In this document: in pieces, positions 12,501 through 26,924 of the stretch | How the letters are laid out: each line of letters opens with the position of its first letter | Position numbering within the stretch: the first letter of the stretch is position 1 | Assembly: GCA_040954595.2 (NCBI GenBank) | Contig: CM082588.2 | Coordinates: 1,798,001 to 1,862,000 of the forward strand | DNA from: Balanoglossus misakiensis | Taxonomy: Eukaryota; Hemichordata | Length of the DNA: 64,000 bases | Direction: 5' to 3' | Notes under the pieces: generated by a model | The model's database searches: none | What the model was told of the DNA's origin: nothing | Seen by the model: the letters and a program-made list of their open reading frames with translations, nothing else | Translations under genes and position numbers: made by a program

Positions 12501-15500
12501 GCACAGTTAATAAATTCTTCCCACAAAATAACAGTGTTTTTCACACTTTTTCTAGTGTTTTTAAAAATGCAATTACTCATTTCAAAACCCACAGAAATGT
12601 TTTGGAAGAACTGACCAGAAAAATCACCAGATGTATTTCATCTTTTAAAAAATGACAGCTGACCATGCCTGCTGTGTTCATAAAGTGATACACTTGAACT
12701 TTCCTCTCAAGTCAAGTTGGAAATTACTACGCATGGAATCTCAATCATGTCCCTACAAAACTGTAGTACATGTATTACCACCAATTACCAGTCATGACAA
12801 TTGAGGATGAGGAGATACCCGAATACCAGAGAAGCCTTTTCTGCCTTCCTTGTATGTGTGACACAGCCCATATCAACACAAAATGTGCAAAGTACAATTT
12901 AACGACACACTTAAGTGTCCTTTGCTTCTGCCACTAAAAAGACTTTATAGCTTGGAGTTCGATGAGATAAACTGAGAACAGGGTCTATCAAGGCCAGGTA
13001 CTTTTCCTGCACAAGTTTTGGCCATCAAAATGTTATAACCAGGCCATTAAAGGATTATCGCTCACTAAGTGGCTTATTGTATGTTGGCCTGAGAAACTCA
13101 AGCAAATTATTTCCAGACATGGAATCCCGATTTCCAATATTCAACCAATAGTATGAACGTTTGACGAAAACGTATGAGATCTTTCCTAGAAGTGTATAAT
13201 CCCAGCGAAAATGATGGGAAATCCGAAAGAAAATACCAAGTGGACTTGCACTGTTTTGAACCACGGCCAATTTCAGTTACCTGAAGCATGAGCAACTTCA
13301 ATCAGCTATTCTTTTCATGAAACAATAGCTGACATAACATTTACCTAACATTTATGACACACATTAATACCTTGGTTGGGTTTGTGTGAACCAAACTATT
13401 AATTGTCTTCCATGGTCAGATAATACCTTTGCCATCAGCAAAATAATGTCATTGCCATTTTATGTATCATTACACTGATCTTCTCAGTACTTTACTGAAG
13501 ACAAGAATTCCTCAATGTCCAGTCAAGTCAAAAGTAATACCACCTAAAACAATAACTGAGACTGCTATCTGCCCATGCTGTATCTCATTCCCACTACCGA
13601 CAACTTACAAAAAAGTTACTCCAACCAAAAAATTGTAAACTCCACAACAAGATTACAGACAGCACACTAACCTGTTATATGTGAGTGAAGCAAGTTGTTC
13701 GACCACAATGAACACTATGTACAATCCTGTGATGAACAAAGTGTAGACTGTCACCCTGAAGAGCTCCTCTAGAAGTGTCTCTGAAGTTGAATGAATCAAT
13801 CTTTTGTTGCACAGGGCGACTGTCCAGACACTTTGTGCCAAAACAGAGTCAGTTCAATCACCCTCAATTTCTTTTATTGCTGTTATCCGGACGGACAAGT
13901 GTCAGCATGTTTGCTCGTTGTCACGCACTCCACTTCACTCCAGCGCGACCTTTCCAATTCCCAGTCGCGATCGCTCTCTCCGACAAACCATCAAACAACC
14001 CTGTTGCTATGACAACACCGGGTCATGTGATGGGATAGAGTATCAGCATGCCAATCATGCGAAACACGCCACATCAGGGCATGTATACATAAAATGGCAG
14101 CATATGGTGTAGATATACAGTTGTAATATCACACAAACAAGAACAGAACAATGCGGAGGATTTTTTCTCACTGACATTTGACATTCATCCATATACGCCT
14201 CACTGTAATGACTCAAACCCAGAATTCATCAAATTATAATGATGGAAATTCCTGTCTGTAACATATACTGGTATTCAATATATTGTAGTTTATTCTCGCT
14301 ATCATTTTTTAAAGTAGAACTCATTGTATTTACATATATATGTATTCTGATTTAAACATGATATGAACTCTGTTTTAAATGGTTCAATAAAGCCTACACA
14401 TCAATGTGGTATAGAATATAGATAAAATTTTGACGTACAATTTAGGAGAGAAATTGTTCAAAGCAAATATGAGGTTCAAAAATGTTGGTTGGTTTATTTG
14501 AATACCTGCAATTTTATCAACAGAACTTGAAATATCATATCATCATATTCCGCGTAAATCCCAAAAGCAAATATACCAGTAAAGTAAACTACAGCAGGAT
14601 TTAATGCTGGTGGAAATTTATAATGTTGTAAACTGCTCCGACATTTGACCCCCACAGGCTGATCTCTGAGGAAGATGTATGGCACTAATAGGCTTTATAG
14701 CTGACCATTTTGTTCATGCATAACTTCAAAACTTGTCATGCATGTGAGTGTCTGTGTTTTATCAGTCTAACGATGAGTGATCATGGGAATGTCTGTTGTT
14801 GTTTTCTGTTCATCTTTACATAAATCTGGACCCGGATCAATGCTAGATGTATCAACTATCTCACCTGCTGGTAGACAAAAAAAGTTAACTCTGTAAAGTA
14901 ACCAGACCTAACAAAAGTCTAGAGTTTTATCTTTATTCCCAAGGAGTCCCCACCCAATTAACGTCTATTATGCTTGAAGACTGAAGCAGTTTCCTTGGAA
15001 TGTTTCAATGAGAAGAATGTAACCCTGACACCACACAATAGCTCACTAAATGTAAAAGGCCATTTTGGGGGCCATTGTACCTGTGCTGAAATTACAAAAA
15101 CTTGGTACAGGTGCCAGTCTGGGAACCACTTGAAATGACAAAGTTCATATATCTACATTCTTCCATCGAATTACTTGTACCGGTACGTGACACATCAGTG
15201 ATGTATGACAAGTGACAAATTCTCCTTGTATCATCAGCAATAAACAAAGAAAGTATAAAAGACCCTTTCATGTCCGTCTTACACCTGAATGGGTGGCACC
15301 ACCCACCGCCAATCATTTAGTCCCTGATTCAAATTCTTAACCTTCTTACAGAAAGTTAGAAACCACGTTTGGAATTCACTTACTAAGTACTGACAAAACT
15401 GATCCCTAACAGAAAGACTCGGAGCAGAACATCCACAATACAAAGGCAACAATAGGATCACCACAAATGGAGATATATTCCATCTCCTCTGTGGCCTTAA

Positions 15501-18427
15501 TCTGTTCCGGATGATTTAGGAGCCCCTCTTTTTAGTGTCATTTCCACATTCCATGAATTCCACTTTAAACAGCCATACTCTGTGGTCTGCAGTCATATAT
15601 CACAATTTGAACTTTATTTCCCGGGCAACTGTTAACACTTTGCAGAAAGTAATATCTGACAGCAAAAGTCTTAAATTCAATCTGCTCAGTATAAAATTAC
15701 ATGTAAAATAAGATCATGCATTTAATCTCTATCAGGGCAGTCACCTGTCATATTGCCTACATGCGGCCCACACATCTCAATTTTTCTCTGGCATGTTCTC
15801 TGATACCATCGAATCATCATGTGCTACACATGTTGACTGGACAGTGTTTTATACCATCTGCCCATAATGCTGACAGTGTACAATTCAGCCTTTACAAGTT
15901 ATATAAATATTTCCCAACAGTAGTAACACTCTTTAACATATACAATTCATGCAGAGATCATTGTTGGAAAATATAAAAAAAATCCAATCATCACTTCAAC
16001 TTCAGAACATCCGTGTATTTTCTTGTTTTGATTGCTGGTTCTAGGAAACTCTGAGTGGCCACAACTGTTTAGTTTTCTTACTTTATTTTGTTTTCTCTAT
16101 TAATGACGTGTTACACACTTCTCTATAATCATTTGGGTGGTGTTCAGTATCACCAGAGATGTATTGGGTTAAGGTATCGTTTCCAATACATCATGTCCAG
16201 ATATCAGATAACACTCTAATCTATAATTATACCAGCACCACTTTTTTCTGTTATTCAGGTCTATTCATAAACTCTGGTTTCTACACGAAAATTCTCTTGT
16301 CGTTTTCAGTAGCAGAACAGCAGAAGCAGTGACAGTAAAGATGGAGTCTATTTCTACAACAGATTTTAATCAGATTGGACATATATACAATTGGTAAAAA
16401 GGGAGTCTAGCGAGCTGGAAGTTGTTGGCTTTTAGCCGGAGGTGTTGTTTTTCAACATAACCATCGTAGGCTAGTCGAATGCTACGCCAACACAGTACAT
16501 TACACCGCTGGGTGTGGGTTCGTTAATGTGTTAATGCGTTGATGCGTAACACTGGTAGCTACCAGTGCGTTTATCCTCAGAGATGGGTCGATAACATTAA
16601 CACCTAAGGACAGTTATCCGCCTTCATGTTTACAAGTCGATGCCGTCTTTGACACATCTATAAGTTTGAATTTAAAACAATACACGCGACAGGTGCGCAT
16701 ACTACAGCGACGATTCAGTTCTATTACTTTTCGAGCGGCGACTCCGGATCATATGCAACAAGCAGGCAGAGAGTGCCGTGCACAGTCCACTCTGCTCGTG
16801 TTAAAGGCAAACTGATCGAAGCACCGTTGCGCAAACATGGTTAAAGGGGTTGCTATTAACACTGAATATCCGATAAGATAAGATCTATGTCATCAATGAA
16901 GTGTTTGTTAATGTAAACAGTGGCAAAATTCTCACCTTTACACCCATTAACACGTCTACCAGTCCTCCATCATTTTCTGATAACCGCCTTCAAAGGGCTA
17001 ATGTAATAATCGTTTCCATTGGCTTAGCAGTTGAAGTACGCTGATTCTGATTGGTTCTTTCTTTAGTGGTATTTACTTTGTTATTTATGCAGCTGTAACA
17101 CTGAAAGCAGCACAAAATAGCCCAAAACCCTAATCGCACCCTCATAAATGTCGATAAAGTTAATAAAAAACTTCCTAGAATCCTTCGTCCGTGTACTATT
17201 TCTACAAAAGAGTCCAAATTACGTTGGTGTTTGACTCCCAGTCCTGTAAAGTGTAAACCTCATTATGCAAATGAAACACAGACTTTCAAAGAACTTGAAA
17301 GCCAGGGTTATTTCATTTTATCATTTATTTATTATGATTAAAGACTATTTATGCACACAAAACAGTGAAGTAAACAAACACTGACAAACTATAGATGAGC
17401 GTCTATGATCTAACATATAAATACTCATTTCTATTTTACGTTTTCAAGTTCCATTGCAAGACTTGGGTGGGGTCATGTTATGGGCGTGTGATCGATGGAA
17501 AAGAAATTATACCGGGGTTTTATGCTCTGACCTCTTATTTATTGTATGAAAAGACAGGTTTGTAGCAGAACGTGACCTTGGGGAACAAAAATGAGGCGCA
17601 CAACAACCGAACAAACGAGGGATGCGTTTGAAGTAGTCTTGTAGTTTATTCCCCGAACATGGCAAAAAATACAGATATTTTGCATGAAAGCATTTGTTGA
17701 GTGAAAAGAATTGCATTCGAATATTGTTAGTGAAAACATAGACAGTACTATGAACTTTTGCAAAATCACAAACACAGCACGTGTATTCATTATTCACAAA
17801 ACAACTTCTTTTGAAATGTATTAAAGGGTTTAGCAAGCACACACGTTGGACCGAGTAAATTTCTTTTTTATTTTTAGCATCCAAGCCAGTCATTCATATA
17901 AAATTTCACAGTAAATTCCTTACATCATTATTGCAATGTAAAATCACAGATACCCTGGCCGATGTCCTGTATTGAAAGACCATGAAATTTCACCGCAGAA
18001 ACGAGTGCAAAAGCGACCTTCTTAGTTGAACTGTAGAGGGCGCTAACACCTTCTTCAGATCTGCAAACCATGTCTTGCAGACACACCAAAAGAAGGCCGG
18101 GCACTAAATATGTTCATTGATAAATGGAGGTAAAAAGCTTGATCCAACACAATTGACTTGACTAAATAAGTACATTTACACAGAATTACTGATAAATAAT
18201 CTTCAAACGACTGAGCCAACGGACCCCATATGCATTCAAAACTTTGTGATAGATAACAAGTCTGTCTCCATAATTTCAATCAAGGTTTCCTCAATACTTG
18301 AAGCAAAGTCAGCAAATATGTCTTTGCTATCTGGAAATTTGAGGTATTTTCTTTACAAATATTTACAAATTGATAAGAAATGTAAGAAGCTCTTCATGTG
18401 CCTTGCAACGACACTTGTTGTGATCAG
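9567..18427. other. 8.9-kb stretch without a supportable gene, upstream of TIAM/sif and downstream of ARL6
   Basis: Open frames here are short, and none shows a protein family or a consistent chain of splice sites. The part nearest 9.6-9.9 kb probably holds 5' untranslated exons or the promoter of the TIAM gene. The part nearest 18.0-18.4 kb is probably the ARL6 3' UTR. Features noted are a TACCGGTA site at 15178 and an 18-nt perfect palindrome at 16550-16567. No tRNA, rRNA or transposase was seen. Confidence 0.5.
16550..16567. repeat. 18-nt perfect palindrome
   Basis: CACTGGTAGCTACCAGTG equals its own reverse complement, with no spacer. It lies in otherwise featureless spacer just after a stretch of repeated TTAATG/TGATGCG words. 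It could be a dimeric transcription-factor site or a chance palindrome. Confidence 0.4.
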
Positions 18428-19584
18428 TTAGCGTTTCTGACTGGATCGGATTTGATCTGTAAGAAAAGAAACAAGAAAAAGTGAGAATTTGAACACGATC
18501 ACACATATAAATGGTGATTATCTACCACAGGGCTAACCTAATGTCAGCCTAGTGCCGGCTAATCAGAAAAGAACCCAGTATATACAGTTACCTGTAAGCC
18601 ACTCAACTCCTTCATGTAAGCCCTCGCCAGTAAGTGCATTGCTGGCACATATATGCCAGGGTTTGTTGGAGATAGTTTCTAGCCCCATCATGCTGGACAC
18701 CTTGACTGAAGACAGCGCGTCTCTAAGGTCCATCTTGTTTGCAAAGAATAGCACGGGTAATCTTCTGTTTTTAATGTCTGGAAAGGAATTCAGTCACAGG
18801 TTAAATAGGAAGGTGATATCTCTTGCAAAGAGTGGTTACTGAGATCTATCAGCAAAACATTGTCAAAATTACAGAGTATTGAATTATCTCACCTTGATGA
18901 GCCAATAATTGATCTAATTCGTCCTTCGCTACAACCATACGCAGCTTGTCACAGCTGTCAATTACAAAAATTATGGCTTGTGCATCTCTGTGTAAGGGAA
19001 AGAGAGAAAATGCATTTAATGAAGTCCCATTGTCTTGATAAGAATGGTCGGGTTTTGGCACTTTAATAAACTTTTGTTGATTGATTGAATGATTGATCAG
19101 ACAGCATGCCCTGTACGGTCAAGCTTGTCTAAATGTGGTGCATGGTTTACTTACTTATAATAATGTTCCCAAAGATTCCTATATCTTCCTTGTCCTGACA
19201 TGTCAAACACTGTGAAGGACAATGCTGATGAGGCAAACTTTTCCACTGAAAAGCCAATAGTTGGTACAATGTCTTCATATTGTGCCTGAAAATGTGAAAT
19301 TTAACATATTGTCAACGGAGTACAAGTTTGCAGCAGGCCATATAAGTTTTGAACAGTGCTACCCACCATTACATTGGTAGGCGTTGTCACCTTATATGGT
19401 TTCCTTGGTAACAAACATGTGTACAGTGGACAGAGCTACGTTGTTTGTTATGCATACTTACGTCTTTTGGTTTGAGCTGGTTAATGATCGTTGTTTTGCC
19501 ACTATTATCAAGTCCAATAGTTAGGACGTGAACCTCCTTCTTTTTGAATCCCAGCCATGCCGCTAACTTGTCAAGAAGACCCAT
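18428..19584 (-). CDS. ARL6: ADP-ribosylation factor-like GTPase 6 (BBS3)
   Basis: Five exons in transcript order: 19584-19462, 19285-19155, 18987-18893, 18777-18592, 18456-18428, giving 187 residues (human ARL6 has 186). The start is [20 protein letters not shown]. The P-loop is GLDNSGKTT (about 24-32), switch I is in [12 protein letters not shown], switch II begins [18 protein letters not shown], and the guanine-specificity motif is ANKMDLRDA followed by [15 protein letters not shown]6 in its GTP form recruits the BBSome coat to membranes at the base of the cilium. Gly2 is kept, although ARL6 is generally reported to bind membranes through its N-terminal helix rather than by myristoylation. 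The last coding exon is tiny (DQIRSSQKR, stop). The gene is divergent from TFB1M, with 578 bp between start codons. Confidence 0.98.
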
Positions 19585-22044
<2,460 letters not shown>

Positions 22045-22134
22045 CAGAGAGTTCACTTTTGGAGCAAATAATGTACAATAATCTGCAAGGGGAGATGCAA
22101 TGTACAGCTTAGCCTTTGTGTTCTTTTTGTTTTT

Positions 22135-22140
22135 AATAAA
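22135..22140 (+). terminator. Polyadenylation signal AATAAA of TFB1M
   Basis: AATAAA lies 91 bp after the TFB1M stop codon and is followed by a T/GT-rich stretch from about 22172, as expected for a cleavage site. Confidence 0.7.
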
Positions 22141-23677
22141 CAGTTCTTTTGCCACAGAAAATATTAATGATCTCTTGACTTGTTTATTTGTATAGAAATG
22201 GTTAATCGTTTGTTTCAGTCTTTCCTTGAAGAATTATATGATGGCACATGTCACTTTATATTAAATTTATCTTGTTATTGAAATCATTGCCATTCAATAT
22301 TTTGTCAAACGTTTTATGAGAAACTAACACCCGTCTATAATAATCGCCATGGTAACGCCATTGATATTTTACTGCATCATGCGGCGGGGTACATTGTTTC
22401 GTTTATGTCCGCTTATCGTTGGAGAATAGTGCAGTGATTATTACCGAACATAAACCGGACCATCTCCCACCTGACTGTCGCTTTTCAAGCAGCTGGTCAT
22501 CAAAATAGGGCTGCATTGTTTGCAAACTATCACCGATGTTGCTAAGAATGTGGTCATAAACGAGAAACAATAGTGCTTTTGATCGATCGGCACGATACAG
22601 TCCATCCGAGAGCCATCAGAGACCAAACAACCGAAGAGTTTGCCAGTGTGACTGCGCGGCCAATTTTGTCCGCGTATAGTGGTGATTTCGATTTTGCGTT
22701 GCACACAGACTTTTAGTGCTGTCCGCAGCTGAATCTATTCTAAGTGAGGTTTACCGCACCAGTTGGCCAATTCCGAAGTGAAAATGTCGACCGAATAAGG
22801 TAAGAGCAAACTCATAACTTCGACACCTCGTTTTATTGATGAATCATTCTGCGGAGGCGGTTTATAGATGTGGACGCAAACATTCGTCACTGACTCGCCT
22901 AACCAAAACGTACAAAGCGAAACTTCTTACGGTCGGGACTGTGGCGTGACCACCGAAAAAATCTTGAATGTTAAAATATACAGACTTTTCCTTTCTACGA
23001 TTTACTTCGTTCTCCTGGGACGATCTCTTGATCGTCCTCTGACGCAATGTACTGACCAACAACAAAGAATTGGCCAGAAAATGACATCTGAAGTTTTAGT
23101 CCAGCTATCCATCACTCATGAAAATATACAGTACAATTGAACTTTACCAATACGTGGCTAAGTACATCAGTGTTGCCTCTCTTCAATTTCCGAAGTTTGG
23201 TAAATATCTGAGAGTGACCTAACAGCTCAAATTATCTGAAGATGTCGTCTGTTTACGCGAAGTATTTGAATGTAACTGTCTTTTTACGAGACTTGAAGAC
23301 AAAGGCGCCCATTAATGCACTCTTTTCACTTTCATCGCCACATCGATGACTAATAGTCTGCAGTTTGAGCAAAGCAAACAAGTACGTTTTAAAATTTATC
23401 GAAAAACACTCAAAGACCTTTATCATCCAGAATTCCATTGTGTTTGTTTACATTATTGGTACCAAACTGTATTATAAATGTTGCTTTTTCCGTTTTCAAG
23501 TGGAATTTCAGGTTGATTTTTCATTACGAACTGTGAGAGAAGTTCTACGATGTACTGAGGAGCTCGCTATGTTGCATTAGGAGTGCTCCGAGATGATAGA
23601 TTTTCGATGACACACAACCTGAATTTTCCTTCTGGTGGAAAGTGAAAGTTAGGCCAAAATCCCCCAAAACAACAACC
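22141..23677. other. Spacer between TFB1M and the first uncharacterised gene
   Basis: Only short open frames on both strands, none recognisable. The stretch next to 23678 probably contains the promoter and 5' UTR of the downstream gene. I see no repeats or RNA genes here. Confidence 0.4.
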
Positions 23678-24827
23678 ATGCCGCAGTCTAGAGGCAAGCT
23701 GGACGTACTGACCAATGTCCGTCGCACGGACACTCGTGGCGACACCAAGAACATGAGAGCGTCCAAATACTACGACGCCAGCGTAGCGAAACTGCAAAAT
23801 CGGAGACAGGACTCGCGCCTCAGAGAAGCAGTGGAGCACTTGCACATCGAAGAGATGAAGACAGTGACAGACATGGGAGCCGAACAGCGGTCCATGAAGA
23901 AAGCCGTGGAAGGTTACAAGATGCAGCAAGAAGCGGCCAAAAGGGCAACTGCCGAAGCCGCCCTGTCGGTCAGGCCGAAAAGTAGTTATGCTTCACAAAG
24001 TGCAGATAAAGAGGTAACATTTTTATGCGAAAAATGTTGGGGGATATTCATGATTGATTACCGAACAAATATTATTCGTGAGTGCGTGCGGACGTTCTTT
24101 TTAGTGACGTTGAATAAAAACGCATTTTCTTTCTTCTTTTTTTCTGCAGACTCTCTCCGTCGGTGCACGCCTGTTGGCGACGTCGTGCTTCAAGACAACC
24201 ATTTCATCAGACAGCAGTGATGAAGACCAGTGGAGAAAGTTCAGTCGGGGTGTCCACACTGGGTCGCCCAGGCGCAGAATCCGAATCCGCTCCAAGAGAA
24301 CGCCCCTTTTCTCCAGAGCAGAACCAATGCGAAGACGGCCCAAGTCGACGTCGGATGTCAACTACAAAGATCTGCCAACCCGCGAAGAACTTCAGGCGTT
24401 TTCCGAGGGGAGACACGTCAAACCGGGCCAAAATATCCCGGACTACTTGAGCGAGACAGAGTCGGTCGATCGAGAACTGGTCAGTCATAAGTCCATGTAC
24501 CTGAAAGGCAGGTCCAGACGCCAGTTGAAGGAACTGACTCACATCGACGTCATCTCGGCTTCGGAAGAACAGACCAAACGACACCGGGTCTGGGCCAAAC
24601 TGATGCGGCAGAAGGCCGAACAGAAAGCCGTAGAAGATAAACGTCTGCAGGAGAAGGTAGACTCGTTCGTCAAGAAACTAATCGACGTGAAAGACCGAGA
24701 AGTACGAGAAGAAGAAGTGAAGGCGGAACAGCGCCACCAGAGGCGTCTTCGGCACCCGTCTTCAGCCTTCCTTAGCAGCTCCGGGTCGAACGATTTCGGA
24801 CCCAAAACTTTCGACTTCAGATATTGA
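23678..24827 (+). CDS. Uncharacterised basic coiled-coil protein A (two exons), tandem paralogue of the gene at 26925
   Basis: Exons 23678-24013 and 24150-24827, phase-0 intron (GTAACA donor, CTGCAG acceptor), 337 residues. I do not recognise the family. The start is the first ATG, in context AACAACCATG. The protein is rich in Arg, Lys, Glu and Ser, with no signal peptide or membrane segment. Residues 30-110 are predicted helix (KLQNRRQDSRLREAVEHLHI). The C-terminal half carries GRSRRQLKELTHIDVI followed by a charged helix ending EKVDSFVKKL. The same block (SRSRRELKMLTHIDEI ... EKVFDFFDRL) is in the next gene, which also has a phase-0 intron after about 104 codons. Duplication is therefore likely. 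It could be a cytoskeletal or ciliary coiled-coil protein, but nothing in the sequence proves that. The very long shared open frame, clean splice sites and paralogue make it a real gene. Confidence 0.75.
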
Positions 24828-26924
24828 TATAAGAAATTCCAATTATTTTACAAGCTGCACTCTCTCAAAGAGCACCTTTCCTCATATTTTGAAAGAAATC
24901 GACTTTGAAAAAATTATTGCATGTCGTCAACGATGGGGGCGTGCGAACCGTGGCTGCAAGTAAAGAGAGGCCAGCAAAGCTGCAACAAGGTGCAGCCTCG
25001 CTTCACACAGGGCCAGGCTATTGCTAAGAAAGAGCCCCAAGAACTCCCGAATCGATGTTTACCGCGACGAAACGGTACATCAACCTCGAAATACACAGAC
25101 AACAGGACGAGTATGCGTGCACGTACATGTTGAAGTTCTTCCACTACACATAGCAGGGACAAAGCTATGCCATACATCCTATTAGAGACATCTCAACATC
25201 AACTGATGCAGGGTCATGCGGGGACGACCAAGGACACGTGACGTCAAATGACGTCCAGTGTCATTATAAGCTATGGCAAGATATCATTGCACACCCATCC
25301 AGCAAGGTCTAGCACTCATTGTCACGATCTCAATAGTCAATATGATTACTAAATACTTGCTTCTGCAAAGATCCGTGTTTTTTTGTGTGTGATTTTTATC
25401 GCGTGTCCCTCCAAATTTAAACTTTCCGATGGCCAATTTAGAATGAAGTTACATCACCAAAGCCCCAGTACTCTTAAATTCTCTCAGCATTTCGTATGCG
25501 GACAAAGCAGTATATTTTGAAGGTTCTCTTTCCCTCCCCCCACCCGCCGACTGGTCGTGTAAACAACTCCTGAACAAAATGCGTCCTTGCCTGAGCGATA
25601 TGGCTTTGTGGCGATATAAGAATAGTTCATCCTTTTCGTCTTCTGCGCAGTCTATTTCTGTCGAGATAGCTTGCCCGGCGGTTCGCCGCAATTGTGCCAC
25701 AATTTCAATATCGTTACGAAGGAGATAAACAGACACAGAGAGAAGATTCACAACGAGCATGAATGCTCAAGAAGTTGGACAAAATGTATACCGAAGGATT
25801 TTCCTGCTCAGAAACTATTTGTTAACGTAAGTTATTTCTGAAAACCAAACAGTGCTTTAAATAACAAACAAAACCAATGGTCGCTACTAGATTCACTTTT
25901 TAGTTCAATTGTTTACATCAAATCGACAGTTGGTAGAGTACACTTGGCTAAATGTGTAGAAACCTGTCTGTCTGCAGGCAGGGAAAACCCAATTGGCGTG
26001 GAGGCCGTAACTATCTCCTTAGTTAGATGGATTGACAACAGTTTACTGCGATACTGGGGCAACAATGGGTTTTCATTGCTATGGCGTGGCGCACCCATCA
26101 CATATGTCATTGCGGATGGCCGACGACACTATTAGAACCAATCAACTAGTGGTTTTGTTTGGGCGCTTTCAACAGAGCACGAGGACATCACAGACTATGA
26201 CTTTCTAGAGCATCCATTTCTATGCAAAGTAAACATCGAAAAGATAACCATCCGTGTAGCCGAAAACTGGAATGAAAATGTCTGGGCACGCACGTCGAAA
26301 GTAGTCCAACAATGTTCTACAGTTTACAAAAATGATTTAGTTTGATACCTATGGAAGATGATTATTACCATAACGACACTTAAAATCTCATACCAGTCCT
26401 GTACTTATACGAAAACATCAAAACATCACCATGCGCGAATATGCCTGACAGTAGAAGATACACAATTCTTGCAGTAGCGTGATTAAGTACGTCAATAGAG
26501 GCATATTCCAGCTGAGACTTGTCGGACAGTGCCCCGAAAGCATGACAGCGGAACGACATTTTACACTTTTAATTTACTGACAGGTGTATAAGGTATTATT
26601 ATCAGGTACAAAGGGACTCCAGCGCACGCTTCAGTGAACAGTGCACGGTAACAAACAGACGCACAGGTAGTTCTTGTGCGGTCTATGATTTGGACCTGTG
26701 GTGATCACTCGTTGCTTTGGCAACTATCGATTTGGATTTTGTTCACTACCTGTATAAGCGGGGTGACTTTAGTTCAAGGGTGCGTGTGTATTCAGACAGA
26801 TCTCTGCGGATTACATGTGTCACGGTCAACACCGCCTCTGCACTAGTTCTTCTAATTAGTGTAACTTCACTGGCTTAACTTTTAACAGAAGCCCTGAAGA
26901 CAGAGATCTCGGTCGGATTCGACG
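24828..26924. other. Spacer between the two uncharacterised paralogues
   Basis: Contains short frames only, including a 103-codon minus-strand frame at 25449-25760 that I could not support. It holds a composite E-box/CRE-like site at 25235-25255. The 3' UTR of gene A and the promoter of gene B must lie here. Confidence 0.4.
25235..25255. promoter_or_regulatory. Composite E-box/CRE-like site
   Basis: CACGTGACGTCAAATGACGT contains a CACGTG E-box overlapping a perfect TGACGTCA palindrome, followed 10 bp later by a second TGACGTC. Such overlaps are bound by bHLH-ZIP and CREB/ATF factors. It lies between the two uncharacterised genes, 1.7 kb before the second start codon. Role is inferred from sequence only. 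Confidence 0.4.

Noticed and set aside
13653-13841. 62-codon minus-strand frame with a hydrophobic segment (VTVYTLFITGLYIVFIVVEQ) and a donor-like CAG|GTTAGT
   Set aside because: It looks like a transmembrane exon, but I found no matching upstream or downstream exon and no family. The first codon is not ATG. Possible single exon, but not supportable.
15279-15464. Minus-strand frame resembling a signal peptide (VVILLLPLYCGCSAPS)
   Set aside because: It begins at GTG, is short, has no acceptor or donor in phase with any neighbour, and lies in AT-rich spacer where hydrophobic frames are common.
16340-16395. Short frame MESISTTDFNQIGHIYN followed by GGTAAAAA, looking like a first exon with donor
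   Set aside because: Only 18 codons, no partner exon found, and it stops in frame. Chance is more likely.
25449-25760. 103-codon minus-strand frame between the two uncharacterised genes
   Set aside because: It starts with ATG and has mixed composition, but no family features, no paralogue and no clear promoter. It was too weak to annotate as a gene.
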